In this document: positions 27,930 to 36,415 of the stretch, piece by piece
Layout of the letters: each line of letters begins with the position of its first letter
Position numbering within the stretch: position 1 is the first letter of the stretch
NCBI RefSeq assembly: GCF_002920535.1
Contig: NZ_PQSS01000044.1
Span: 1-63,689, forward strand
Length of the DNA stretch: 63,689 nucleotides
Source: Streptomyces sp. Ru71
Lineage (GTDB): Bacteria > Actinomycetota > Actinomycetes > Streptomycetales > Streptomycetaceae
Reading direction: 5' to 3'
Notes under the pieces: model-generated
The model's database searches: none
What the model saw: the letters and a program-made list of their open reading frames with translations, nothing else
What the model was told of the DNA's origin: nothing
Position numbers and translations under genes: made by a program

Positions 27930-28325
27930 ATGAGATTCCCCCCACACCTCTCGCGCCTCGGCGCATCGGCCGCACTGCTGTCCGCCCTCCTCGTCGGCGG
28001 CGCCGTCTCCACCACGACGGCCGACGCCGCCACCTCCTCCGTCGGCAGTGTCTGCTACAGCGACCTGCCGTCCCAGGCGCACGACACCCTCGACCTGATC
28101 GAGCAGGGCGGTCCCTACCCCTACGACCAGGACGGCAGCGTCTTCCAGAACCGCGAGGGCGTCCTGCCGAGCCGGCCGAGCGGCTACTACCACGAGTACA
28201 CGGTGATCACACCGGGCTCTCCCACCCGTGGCGCCCGCCGCGTCGTCACCGGTGAGGAGTCCCAGGAGGACTACTACACCGCCGACCACTACGCCACGTT
28301 CGACCTGATCGACTTCGGCTGCTGA
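27930..28325 (+). CDS. Secreted guanyl-specific ribonuclease, RNase Sa family
   Basis: 131 aa with a signal peptide (residues 1-34, ending TTADAA). The mature part matches Streptomyces aureofaciens RNase Sa almost throughout. The catalytic triad residues Glu89 (YYHEYTV), Arg104 (ARRVVTG) and His120 (ADHYATF) correspond to Glu54, Arg69 and His85 of RNase Sa, and Cys42-Cys131 to its Cys7-Cys96 disulfide. It cuts single-stranded RNA after G outside the cell. A barstar-type inhibitor is expected to protect the producer but is not next to it. Confidence 0.95.
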   Translation: MRFPPHLSRLGASAALLSALLVGGAVSTTTADAATSSVGSVCYSDLPSQAHDTLDLIEQGGPYPYDQDGSVFQNREGVLPSRPSGYYHEYTVITPGSPTRGARRVVTGEESQEDYYTADHYATFDLIDFGC

Positions 28326-28329
28326 GCCA

Positions 28330-28367
28330 CCGGCCCCGGCCGGCCCCCGCTCCGGTGCCGGGGCCGG
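28330..28367. terminator. Bidirectional terminator
   Basis: An 11-bp stem CCGGCCCCGGC / GCCGGGGCCGG with a 16-nt loop, between the RNase gene and the convergent small membrane-protein gene. Confidence 0.6.
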
Positions 28368-28369
28368 CC

Positions 28370-28570
28370 TCAGTCCGCCTTCCGGCTCTCGGCCGCCGCG
28401 AACAGGGCGAGCGCCAGCACGATCAGCGCGACGCTCGCGTACACCTCGTAGCCGTCGAGGAAGCCGATCCGCCGCACCAGACCCACATGCCAGTCGGTGA
28501 ACTCGTGCAGCAGGCCCAGGACGCCCTGCACCAGGGCGATGAATCCGGCGAACTCCAGCAATCGCTTCAT
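28370..28570 (-). CDS. Small membrane protein
   Basis: 66 aa from the ATG at 28570. Two hydrophobic stretches, LLEFAGFIALVQGVLGLL (about 4-21) and VYASVALIVLALALFAAA (about 43-60), are separated by a charged loop with HEFTDWHVGLVRR. It is probably a two-helix inner-membrane protein of unknown function. It converges on the RNase gene and is divergent from a histidine kinase gene. Confidence 0.6.
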   Translation of the reverse strand: MKRLLEFAGFIALVQGVLGLLHEFTDWHVGLVRRIGFLDGYEVYASVALIVLALALFAAAESRKAD

Positions 28571-28749
28571 GGGCACGAGCCTCGCCCGGCGGGCCCCGAC
28601 CGCGCGACGGCCAGAGGGCGAGCCGCGCCCGACGCGGGTATCCCCGCGCACACCGGCGGACCGACCAAAGTCGGCGGCCGGGCGACTTCGGTCGACGACG
28701 TGCCGCACAGACCGCCACGACCGCCCGGAGCTGCGTAGATTTGCCGACT

Positions 28750-30006
28750 GTGAAGCCGACTACCAGGGACGACGAACCCACGCGCACGCCGGTGCTGCCC
28801 GGTCGGCGGTGGTGGCTGCCGTCGGCGCTGACCCATGAACTGGACCCGGTCACGGGACGCGCCGGGCGGCCCCGGCGCACCGCGCGCGACTGGGTCGTCG
28901 ACTTCAGCTGCTTCGTGCTGGCCGTCCTCCTCGGCTTCGCCGCCGCCGACGTGGTGCGCGACAACCCGCACCTTCCGCACGCCCTCGTCGTCGCCGACCA
29001 GCTGCTCGGCGCGCTCGCCTGCGCGGCCGTGTGGCTGCGCCGCCGCTGGCCCGTCGGGCTGGCGCTCGCCCTGGTCGTGGTCGGCCTGGCCTCCGACACG
29101 GCCGGGGGCGCCAGCCTCATCGCCCTGTTCAGCCTCGCCGTGCACCGGCCGTTCCGGTACGTGGCCTGGATCGGCGGCGCGCAGCTCGCGCTCGTCCCGC
29201 TGTACTACTGGCTGCGCCCCGATCCCGAACTGTCCTACCTGGCAGCCGTCTCCTTCGTCGCGGTGCTCACCGTCGCCGCCGTCGGCTGGGGCATGTTCGT
29301 ACGCGCCAAACGGCAGCTGCTGCTCAGCCTGCGCGACCGGGCCCGGCGTGCCGAGACCGAGGCGCAACTGCGCGCCGAGCAGGCGCAGCGGCTCGCCCGC
29401 GAGGCCATCGCCCGCGAGATGCACGACGTGCTCGCCCACCGGCTCACCCTGCTCAGCGTGCACGCCGGGGCGCTGGAGTTCCGCCCCGACGCACCGGGCG
29501 CGGAGATCGCGCGGGCGGCCGGTGTCATCCGGGAGAGCGCCCACGAGGCCCTGCAGGACCTGCGGGAGATCATCGGCGTGCTGCGCGCCGGGGACGCCGA
29601 CGACGCCGGGCGCCCGCAGCCCACGCTCGCCGCCCTGGACGCGCTGGTCGCCGAGTCCCGCGAGGCCGGCATGAAGGTCGTCCTCGACCAGCGGGTCACC
29701 GAGCCCGCCCAGGTCCCCGCCTCCGTGGGCCGCACCGCCTACCGCATCGCCCAGGAGGGCCTGACCAACGCCCGCAAGCACGCCCCCGGCGCGGAGGTCA
29801 CCGTCACGGTCACCGGCGCCCCGGGCGACGGCCTCACCGTCGCCGTACGCAACCCGCCCCCCGACCGCGACGCCCCGCCCGTCCCCGGCTCCGGGCAGGG
29901 CCTGATCGGCCTCACCGAGCGCGCCACCCTGACCGGCGGCCGTCTGGAGCACGGACCGCGGGCGGACGGCGGGTTCGAGATCCGTGCGTGGCTTCCGTGG
30001 GGATGA
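28750..30006 (+). CDS. Sensor histidine kinase, NarL/DesK type
   Basis: 418 aa from GTG 28750. Four to five transmembrane helices occupy residues about 45-185. The dimerisation/phosphoacceptor domain is at about 220-285, with His in REAIAREMHDVLAHRLTLLSVHAG. The HATPase_c domain is at about 310-415 (RIAQEGLTNARKHAP and GQGLIGLTERATLTGG). It should autophosphorylate and pass phosphate to the LuxR-type regulator encoded at 31376, from which it is separated by one membrane-protein gene. Signal unknown. Confidence 0.92.
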   Translation: MKPTTRDDEPTRTPVLPGRRWWLPSALTHELDPVTGRAGRPRRTARDWVVDFSCFVLAVLLGFAAADVVRDNPHLPHALVVADQLLGALACAAVWLRRRWPVGLALALVVVGLASDTAGGASLIALFSLAVHRPFRYVAWIGGAQLALVPLYYWLRPDPELSYLAAVSFVAVLTVAAVGWGMFVRAKRQLLLSLRDRARRAETEAQLRAEQAQRLAREAIAREMHDVLAHRLTLLSVHAGALEFRPDAPGAEIARAAGVIRESAHEALQDLREIIGVLRAGDADDAGRPQPTLAALDALVAESREAGMKVVLDQRVTEPAQVPASVGRTAYRIAQEGLTNARKHAPGAEVTVTVTGAPGDGLTVAVRNPPPDRDAPPVPGSGQGLIGLTERATLTGGRLEHGPRADGGFEIRAWLPWG

Positions 30007-30105
30007 CGGGGACGCTTCTGGATCTTCCGGCAAACCCATGACCTGGAGCGCGTCCGCCAGTTGACTGTTTCGAGCACCAAGAGCAGCACTGGAGAGGACA
30101 GCACC

Positions 30106-31206
30106 GTGAGTTTCGGGGGCCACAACCCGTACCAGCCGCAGGGCGGCAATCCGTATGCGCCGTACGGCGGCAACCCGTACGCGCCGCAGGGCGGTCCGGG
30201 GCCCTACGGTCCGCCGGGGCCGCACGTTCCGCCGCCGCCGGGCGTGCCGCCGCACGTGCCGTACGTGCCGTATGTCCCGCCGCAGCCCGGGCCCTCCCCG
30301 TACGGTCCGCGGCCGCCGTACACCTCACTGTGGCGCCGGCTGCGCGACGACGAGTGGCCGCCGCTCGGTGCCGTCCTGAGGGGCGGGCGGCAGCGCATCC
30401 ACGGCTGTGTGTGGGCACTGCTGCTCGTGCCGTGCGTCTGGGGGCTGACCCTGCCCCTGCTGGTGTGCTACCCGTTGGCCCGCTCGGCCCGACGCGCGGC
30501 CCGGGGCGTCTTCCCCACACGCGGTCACCGGCGCATCGAGGACCCGGAGGTGATGCGGGTGCAGAAGGTGCGCGCCTGGACCGCCGCCGCCATGTCGTTC
30601 CTCATCCTGATCGCCTACGGCAAGCCCGGGGACATGGCCCAGGCCCAGGAGCAGTACTGGACGCGGCTCGTGATCACTCCCTGGCTGCTCCTGCTCACCG
30701 CGCCCGTGGTGGTGGCGCTGCTGTTCCGGTGGGCCTCGCCGGAGGCCAGACACGCCATGCGGCCCCGGCTGCGCGCCGCCGGGCGGTCGGCCCTGTGGTA
30801 CTTCGGGGCGTTCAGCCTGGTGCCGCTGCTCGCGATGGCGGGGGCCTGGGGCACGCGGTTCGCGGAGCGCGGTGAGGGCATGCTGTGGGCCTTCCTGGCT
30901 CCCGTGCTGTTCTTCGCCGCCTTCGTCCCGATGCTCTGGGTGCTGATGTTCGTGGCGTTCGCCTCGGGACCGGCCGTCCGCGGTGCCTTCAACACCGTGG
31001 AGGCGCACCCCGCCCTGCCCGCCCTCCTCACCGGGGTGCTGGTGTGGGAGTTCATGGCCATCGGGCTGGTCGCCGGCGGCCTTCCGCCCGGCCCGCCGTT
31101 CCTCCAGGTGTGCTCGGTGCTCGGCGGCCCGGCCTCGGTCACGGCGGTGGCCTGGTGGGAGATCCACCGGCTGCGCACCGTTTACGGTGTCGTCCTGCGC
31201 GGCTGA
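30106..31206 (+). CDS. Membrane protein with Pro/Tyr/Gly-rich N-terminus
   Basis: 366 aa from GTG 30106 (GGAGAGG 8 nt upstream). Residues 1-70 are a low-complexity cytoplasmic tail with repeats such as GGNPYAP; this is followed by about six hydrophobic helices, and a conserved-looking stretch VYGVVLRG ends the protein. No enzymatic motif. It sits between a histidine kinase and its probable response regulator, so it may belong to the sensing apparatus, but this is positional inference. Confidence 0.75.
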   Translation: MSFGGHNPYQPQGGNPYAPYGGNPYAPQGGPGPYGPPGPHVPPPPGVPPHVPYVPYVPPQPGPSPYGPRPPYTSLWRRLRDDEWPPLGAVLRGGRQRIHGCVWALLLVPCVWGLTLPLLVCYPLARSARRAARGVFPTRGHRRIEDPEVMRVQKVRAWTAAAMSFLILIAYGKPGDMAQAQEQYWTRLVITPWLLLLTAPVVVALLFRWASPEARHAMRPRLRAAGRSALWYFGAFSLVPLLAMAGAWGTRFAERGEGMLWAFLAPVLFFAAFVPMLWVLMFVAFASGPAVRGAFNTVEAHPALPALLTGVLVWEFMAIGLVAGGLPPGPPFLQVCSVLGGPASVTAVAWWEIHRLRTVYGVVLRG

Positions 31207-31337
31207 GGGCGGAGGGCGTGGCGGTGGTCGCGCGCGGCTGAGGGCGAGGGTGTGGCGGTGGTCTCGCGAGGCTGAGGGCGAGGGTGTGGCGTCGATCCCG
31301 CGCGGTCGAGGGGCCGGAGCGTGGCGTGGTCGCGCGG
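31201..31337 (+). repeat. 34-bp tandem repeat (4 imperfect copies)
   Basis: Units start at 31201, 31236, 31270 and 31304, and the first three begin GGCTGAGGGCG. Unit 1 overlaps the stop codon of the membrane-protein gene, so that stop is repeated downstream. The array lies between that gene and the response regulator and ends about 40 bp before the latter. Confidence 0.7.
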
Positions 31338-31375
31338 TGTCCGGCGGGTGCGGGGGCCGTGGTTTCGTATGGCCC

Positions 31376-32068
31376 ATGACTGCGATCAGATTGCTCCTCG
31401 TCGACGACGATCCGCTGGTGCGGGCCGGGCTGTCGCTGATGCTGGGCGGGGCGGACGACATCGACATCGTCGGCGAGGCGGGCGACGGCGGTGAGGTGGC
31501 GGAGCTGGTCGACCGCACCCGCCCGGATGTCGTGCTGATGGACATCCGCATGCCGTCCATGGACGGGCTGACCGCCACCGAGCGGCTGCGTGGCCGTCAG
31601 GACGCGCCCCAAATCGTGCTGCTGACCACCTTCCACGCCGACGACCAGGTGCTGCGGGCGCTGCGCGCGGGCGCCGCGGGGTTCGTCCTGAAGGACACCC
31701 CGCCCGCCGAGATCCTCGACGCGGTCCGCAGGGTGGCCGCCGGGGACCCGGTGCTCTCGCCTGCCGTCACCCGGCAGCTGATGCGGCACGCGGCCGGAAC
31801 CGGTGCCGACACGCGCCGCGCACGCGCGCGTGCGCGGATCGCCGAGCTGGCCGAACGCGAACGCGAGGTCGCCGTCGCGGTGGGCCGGGGGCTGTCCAAC
31901 GCGGAGATCGCCGCCGAGCTGTACATGAGCGTCGCCACGGTCAAGGCGCACGTCTCGCGCATCCTCGCCCGCCTCGGCCTCAACAACCGGGTGCAGATCG
32001 CCCTGTTGGCGTACGACGCGGGGCTGCTGGACGGGAGCGGCGACGAGCACGGCGAGCGCGGGAACTGA
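31376..32068 (+). CDS. LuxR/NarL-family response regulator
   Basis: 230 aa from ATG 31376. The receiver domain is at about 3-120, with the acidic pocket LLVDDDPLV, the phospho-acceptor Asp in VVLMDIRMPSMDG and Lys in FVLKDTPP. The NarL-type HTH is at about 155-215 (LAEREREVAVAVGRGLSNAEIAAELYMSVATVKAHVSRIL). It is the likely partner of the kinase at 28750. The intervening membrane-protein gene and repeat array are an unusual break of the pair. Confidence 0.92.
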   Translation: MTAIRLLLVDDDPLVRAGLSLMLGGADDIDIVGEAGDGGEVAELVDRTRPDVVLMDIRMPSMDGLTATERLRGRQDAPQIVLLTTFHADDQVLRALRAGAAGFVLKDTPPAEILDAVRRVAAGDPVLSPAVTRQLMRHAAGTGADTRRARARARIAELAEREREVAVAVGRGLSNAEIAAELYMSVATVKAHVSRILARLGLNNRVQIALLAYDAGLLDGSGDEHGERGN

Positions 32069-32116
32069 CGGCTGCGGCGGCTCGTTGGCAGGGGCGAGGG
32101 GACACGAGGGGGAGCA

Positions 32117-33310
32117 GTGACCGACGTGGGCGATGTCATCGACGTGGAGGAGTTCGGCACCGGGTTCACCGAGAACCCGCATCCGGCGTACGCGCGGCTG
32201 AGGGAGCGCGGACCGGTGCACCGCGTCCGGCTGCCGACCGCCGAGGGGTACCACGAGACCTGGCTGGTGGTGGAGTCCGGCGCGGCGCGCGCGGCGCTCA
32301 CCGACCCACGGCTGGTCAAGGATCCGTCGAGCATCGGGCTGAGCTACCTGGACGACGAGTACATCGGCAAGTACCTGCTCACCACCGACCCGCCGCAGCA
32401 CACCCGGCTGCGGGGGCTGGTCTCGCGCGCGTTCACCATGCGCCGGGTGGAACAACTGCGGCCGCGCATCCAGCAGATCACCGACGAGCTGCTCGACGCG
32501 ATGCTGCCGCTGGGCCGCGCGGACCTGGTGGAGTCCTTCTCCTTCCCGCTGCCGATCACCGTGATCTGCGAGCTGCTCGGTGTGCCCGACCTGGACCGCG
32601 CGGAGTTCCGCCGCATGTCCACGGAGGCCGTGGCGCCCACCAGTGCGCTCAGCGAGCAGGACGCCTTCGTCAGCCTCGGTGAGTACCTCACCGGTCTGAT
32701 CGAGGACAAGCGCCGCGCCGGCCCGAGCGACGACCTGCTCAGCGACCTGATCCGCACCGTCACGGAGGACGGCGACCGCCTCTGTGCGGACGAACTGCGC
32801 GGGATGGCCTTCGTGTTGCTCGTCGCCGGCCACGAGACCACGGTCAACCTCATCACCAACGCCGTGTACGCGCTGCTCACCCACCCCGACCAACTCGCCG
32901 CCCTACGGGCCGACATGAGCCTCGTCGACGCCGCGGTGGAGGAGACGCTGCGGTGGGAGGGGCCGGTGGAGAACACGACGGTCCGCTTCGCCGCCGAGCC
33001 GCTGGAGATCGCCGGCCGCAGGATCGAACGCGGCGAGCCGGTGCTCGTCGGTCTGACCGCCGTGGGCCGGGACACGGACCGTTTCCCGGACCCCGACCGC
33101 TTCGACATCCGCCGCGACACCCGCGGCCACCTGGCCTTCGGCCACGGCATCCACTACTGCCTCGGCGCACCCCTGGCCCGCCTGGAGGCCCGCGTCGCCC
33201 TGACCTCCCTGCTGAACCGCACCCCGGCCCTCGAACTGGCCGGCCCACCCGGCCCCTGGCTCCCGGGCACGCTGATACGGGGGGTCCGGAGCCTGCCGGT
33301 GCGCTGGTAG
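32117..33310 (+). CDS. Cytochrome P450
   Basis: 397 aa, GTG start, 48 bp after the response regulator, so possibly co-transcribed. Standard motifs: I-helix AGHETT (about 237), ETLR of the K-helix, and the heme-binding FGHGIHYCLGAPLARLE, in which Cys ligates heme. Length and motif wording fit the bacterial CYP107-like class I enzymes that accept electrons from ferredoxin. No ferredoxin gene is adjacent and the substrate is unknown. Confidence 0.95.
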   Translation: MTDVGDVIDVEEFGTGFTENPHPAYARLRERGPVHRVRLPTAEGYHETWLVVESGAARAALTDPRLVKDPSSIGLSYLDDEYIGKYLLTTDPPQHTRLRGLVSRAFTMRRVEQLRPRIQQITDELLDAMLPLGRADLVESFSFPLPITVICELLGVPDLDRAEFRRMSTEAVAPTSALSEQDAFVSLGEYLTGLIEDKRRAGPSDDLLSDLIRTVTEDGDRLCADELRGMAFVLLVAGHETTVNLITNAVYALLTHPDQLAALRADMSLVDAAVEETLRWEGPVENTTVRFAAEPLEIAGRRIERGEPVLVGLTAVGRDTDRFPDPDRFDIRRDTRGHLAFGHGIHYCLGAPLARLEARVALTSLLNRTPALELAGPPGPWLPGTLIRGVRSLPVRW

Positions 33311-33327
33311 CCGACGCGCGCGCCGGT

Positions 33328-34356
33328 CTACGCCCCGCCCCACGCGGTGGCCGGCGCGTCCGCGATCTCCGTCAGCCGTACCGGTCTGCGCTCGCGGCGG
33401 GACAGTTCGCAGGCCTCCGCGATCCGCAGGGCCTGCAGTGCCTCGCGTCCGTCGCAGGGGTTGGCACGCTCGCCCCGGACCACGTCGACGAACGCCGTCA
33501 GCTCGGCCTCGTAGGCGGGTGCGAAGCGTTCCAGGAAGCCGGTCCACGGCTTGTCCGCGGCCGGCGGGCCCGTCGGCTCGGTGGATGCGATCGGGGTGCG
33601 GTCGTCCAGCCCGACGACGATCTGGTCCCGCTCCCCGGCCAGCTCCATGCGGACGTCGTACCCGGCGCCGTTCAGCCGGGTCGCCGTGGCGGTGGCGAGC
33701 GTGCCGTCATCAAGGGTCAGCACCACCGCGGCCGTGTCGACGTCGCCCGCCTCGCGGAACATCGCCGGACCGGCGTCGGACCCGGCGGCGTACACGTCGG
33801 CCACCTCCCGGCCGGTGACCCAGCGCAGCACGTCGAAGTCGTGGATGAGAGCGTCCCGGTACAGCCCGCCGGACAGCGGCAGCCACGCGGCCGGCGGCGG
33901 GGACTGGTCGGAGGTGACCGCCCGCACCGTGTGCAGCCGTCCGAGCCGGCCCGAGCGGACCGCCTCGCGGGCGCCCGCGTACCCGGCGTCGAAGCGGCGC
34001 TGGAAGCCCATCTGCAGCACCGTGCCGGCCGCCTCGACCTCGGCGATCGCCTGGAGCGTGCCCGGCAGGTCGAGCGCGATCGGTTTCTCGCAGAACACCG
34101 GGAGCCCGGAGCGCGCCGCCCGGCCGATCAGCTCGGCGTGGGCGGCCGTCGCCGTCGTGATCACCACGGCGTCCACGCCCCAGGTGAAGATCTCGTCCAC
34201 CCCCGGCGCGGCCGTCTCGCCCAGCCGCAGCGCGAGCGCCTGGGCCCGCGCCGGGTCGGTGTCCGTGAGGATCAGTGAACCGACGTCGCGATGGCGACTG
34301 AGGGTGTGGGCGTGGATGGTGCCGATCCGGCCGGTACCGATGACCCCGATGCGCAT
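33328..34356 (-). CDS. Gfo/Idh/MocA family oxidoreductase, myo-inositol 2-dehydrogenase-like
   Basis: 342 aa from ATG 34356. The N-terminal Rossmann fold starts MRIGVIGTGRIG. The family motif FCEKPIALD (about 95) carries the catalytic Lys, and SGGLYRDALIHDFDVLRW contains the His/Asp active-site segment. It oxidises a cyclic polyol or sugar with NAD(P). It is divergent from the GntR gene across about 100 bp containing TGTCCGGACA, also found before the ABC transporter operon, so it should belong to the same catabolic pathway. Confidence 0.9.
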   Translation of the reverse strand: MRIGVIGTGRIGTIHAHTLSRHRDVGSLILTDTDPARAQALALRLGETAAPGVDEIFTWGVDAVVITTATAAHAELIGRAARSGLPVFCEKPIALDLPGTLQAIAEVEAAGTVLQMGFQRRFDAGYAGAREAVRSGRLGRLHTVRAVTSDQSPPPAAWLPLSGGLYRDALIHDFDVLRWVTGREVADVYAAGSDAGPAMFREAGDVDTAAVVLTLDDGTLATATATRLNGAGYDVRMELAGERDQIVVGLDDRTPIASTEPTGPPAADKPWTGFLERFAPAYEAELTAFVDVVRGERANPCDGREALQALRIAEACELSRRERRPVRLTEIADAPATAWGGA

Positions 34357-34398
34357 GGGAACACGGTGAGGTCGCGATCCGCACCCTGTCAATGCGCA

Positions 34399-34408
34399 TG
34401 TCCGGACA
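34399..34408. promoter_or_regulatory. TGTCCGGACA palindrome, site 1
   Basis: A perfect 10-bp palindrome in the divergent dehydrogenase/gntR region. It is followed by ACCTGAC; site 2 has the same palindrome followed by ATGTGAC. Likely operator of the GntR protein encoded next to it. Confidence 0.6.
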
Positions 34409-34458
34409 ACCTGACTACACAACTTCCCGTCAACAGCGCACAGAGCTACGCTCGGCCC

Positions 34459-35223
34459 GTGCCGAAACCAGAAGTGGACCCGACCGTGCAGCTGGAGCTC
34501 CGAGTGGACCGGAGCTCGCCCGTGCCGTTGTACTTCCAGCTGTCCCAGCAGCTTGAGGCGGCGATCGAGCACGGCACCCTCACCCCGGGCAGCCTGCTCG
34601 GCAACGAGATCGAGCTCGCCGCACGGCTCGGCCTGTCCCGGCCGACGGTCCGCCAGGCCATCCAGTCGCTGGTCGACAAGGGCCTGCTGGTGCGCCGCCG
34701 CGGCGTCGGCACCCAGGTCGTGCACAGCCAGGTCAAGCGCCCGCTGGAGCTCAGCAGCCTCTACGACGACCTGGAGGCGGCCGGGCAGCGGCCCGCGACC
34801 AAGGTCCTGGTCAACGCGGTCGTCCCGGCGCCCGCCGGGGTCGCGGCGGCGCTCGGCATCGCCGAGGACGGCGACGTCCACCGGGTCGAGCGGCTGCGGC
34901 TCGCGCACGGCGAGCCGATGGCGTACCTGTGCAACTACCTGCCGGCCGGGCTGCTCGACCTGGACACCGCGCAGCTGGAGTCCACCGGCCTGTACCGGCT
35001 GATGCGCAGTGCCGGGATCACCCTGCACAGCGCCCGTCAGTCCGTCGGGGCCCGCGCCGCCACCGCGGCCGAGGCGGAGCGGCTCGCCGAGAGCGAGGGC
35101 GCCCCGCTGCTGACCATGCAGCGCACCACCTTCGACGACACCGGCCGCGCGGTGGAGTTCGGTGACCACATCTACCGCCCGAGCCGTTACTCCTTCGAGT
35201 TCCAGCTGCTCGTCCGGTCCTGA
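34459..35223 (+). CDS. GntR/HutC-family regulator
   Basis: 254 aa from GTG 34459 (GTG 34486 is an alternative). The N-terminal winged helix: PLYFQLSQQLEAAIEHGTLTPGS, then NEIELAARLGLSRPTVRQAIQSLVDKGLLVRR. The C-terminal UTRA ligand domain is at about 95-245 (TTFDDTGRAVEFGDHIYRPSRYSFEF). It binds DNA as a dimer and releases on binding a sugar-type effector. Its position between a polyol dehydrogenase and a sugar ABC transporter, both preceded by TGTCCGGACA, points to local control. Confidence 0.92.
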   Translation: MPKPEVDPTVQLELRVDRSSPVPLYFQLSQQLEAAIEHGTLTPGSLLGNEIELAARLGLSRPTVRQAIQSLVDKGLLVRRRGVGTQVVHSQVKRPLELSSLYDDLEAAGQRPATKVLVNAVVPAPAGVAAALGIAEDGDVHRVERLRLAHGEPMAYLCNYLPAGLLDLDTAQLESTGLYRLMRSAGITLHSARQSVGARAATAAEAERLAESEGAPLLTMQRTTFDDTGRAVEFGDHIYRPSRYSFEFQLLVRS

Positions 35224-35259
35224 TCCGCGCCCCGCCCGGGGCGCTCCCGCTCGTCGCAA

Positions 35260-35269
35260 TGTCCGGACA
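35260..35269 (+). promoter_or_regulatory. TGTCCGGACA palindrome, site 2
   Basis: Same palindrome as at 34399, about 140 bp upstream of the ABC transporter operon. The surrounding bases are also similar. Confidence 0.6.
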
Positions 35270-35410
35270 ATGTGACCGACGTGCCACCCCGCCCATGTGA
35301 CGGCAGTGCCGTGTGCTTGATACTGGGGCGTTTGGGGCCGCTGTGAGCACGAAAGCTCACCGGCGCCGCCGCAGTACTCCGCACAGACACAGCAAGAAGG
35401 GCACGGCCTC

Positions 35411-36415
35411 GTGGCACGGTTTCGGACCTGGGCAGGGATCGCGTTGACAGGGGCACTGTGTGCGTCCCTGGCCGCGTGCAGCAGCACCGGCGGCAAACGC
35501 GCCGAGGACGCCCGCAAGGCCGCGGCCGCGCAGGGCCGCGCGGCGGTGAACACCCCGCGCTGGACCTTCGCGATGATCACGCACTCCGGTGACGGCGACA
35601 CCTTCTGGGACATCGTCCAGAGCGGCGCCAAGCAGGCCGCCGTCAAGGACAACATCAACTTCCTGTACTCGCACGACGATGAGGCCCAGCAGCAGGCGCA
35701 GCTGGTCGACGCAGCCGTCGACAAGAAGGTCGACGGCATCATCGTCACGCTCGCCAAGCCCGACGCGATGAAGGCCGCCGTCGCCCGCGCCGAGAGGGCC
35801 GGCATCCCGGTGATCACCGTGAACTCCGGCTCCGCCGAGTCCAAGGCCTTCGGCGCGCTCACGCACGTCGGCCAGGACGAGACGATCGCCGGCGAGGCCG
35901 TCGGCGAGGAGCTGAACAAGCGCGGCAGGAAGAAGGCCCTGTGCGTGCTGCACGAGCAGGGCAACATCGGCCACGAGCAGCGCTGCGACGGCATCGGCAA
36001 GACCTTCCGCGGCACCCTGCAGCGGGTCTACGTCAACGGCACCAACATGCCCGACGTGCAGTCCGGCATCGAGGCCAAGCTCCAGGCGGACAAATCCATC
36101 GACGCCGTCGTCACCCTCGGCGCCCCCTACGCCGACACCGCCGTGAAGGCCAGGTCGGACGCGGGCAGCAAGGCCGAGATCGACACCTTCGACCTCAACG
36201 CCAAGGTCGCCACCGAGCTCCAGGACGGCACCCTGGGCTTCGCCGTCGACCAGCAGCCCTACCTCCAGGGCTACCAGGCCGTCGACCTGCTGTGGCTGTA
36301 CAAGTACAACAACGACGTCCTCGGTGGCGGGCGCCCGGTCCTCACCGGCCCGCAGATCATCACCAAGGACCAGGCCGCCGCGCTGCAGGAGTACACGAAG
36401 CGAGGCACCCGATGA
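35411..36415 (+). CDS. Sugar ABC transporter substrate-binding lipoprotein
   Basis: 334 aa, GTG start. The lipobox LAAC (Cys22) ends the signal peptide, so the mature protein is anchored outside the membrane. A type-1 periplasmic-binding (ribose/RbsB-like) domain follows: WTFAMITHSGDGDTFWDIVQSGAKQAA and later DKKVDGIIVTLAKPDAM. First gene of a transporter operon, with a 4-bp ATGA overlap to the permease. The substrate is probably a sugar or inositol, judged from the dehydrogenase and ROK kinase nearby. Confidence 0.92.
   Translation: MARFRTWAGIALTGALCASLAACSSTGGKRAEDARKAAAAQGRAAVNTPRWTFAMITHSGDGDTFWDIVQSGAKQAAVKDNINFLYSHDDEAQQQAQLVDAAVDKKVDGIIVTLAKPDAMKAAVARAERAGIPVITVNSGSAESKAFGALTHVGQDETIAGEAVGEELNKRGRKKALCVLHEQGNIGHEQRCDGIGKTFRGTLQRVYVNGTNMPDVQSGIEAKLQADKSIDAVVTLGAPYADTAVKARSDAGSKAEIDTFDLNAKVATELQDGTLGFAVDQQPYLQGYQAVDLLWLYKYNNDVLGGGRPVLTGPQIITKDQAAALQEYTKRGTR

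Noticed and set aside
33328..36015. Single large minus-strand gene of about 890 codons including the dehydrogenase
   Set aside because: Only the part up to ATG 34356 has a protein family; the rest is antisense to the GntR and binding-protein genes.
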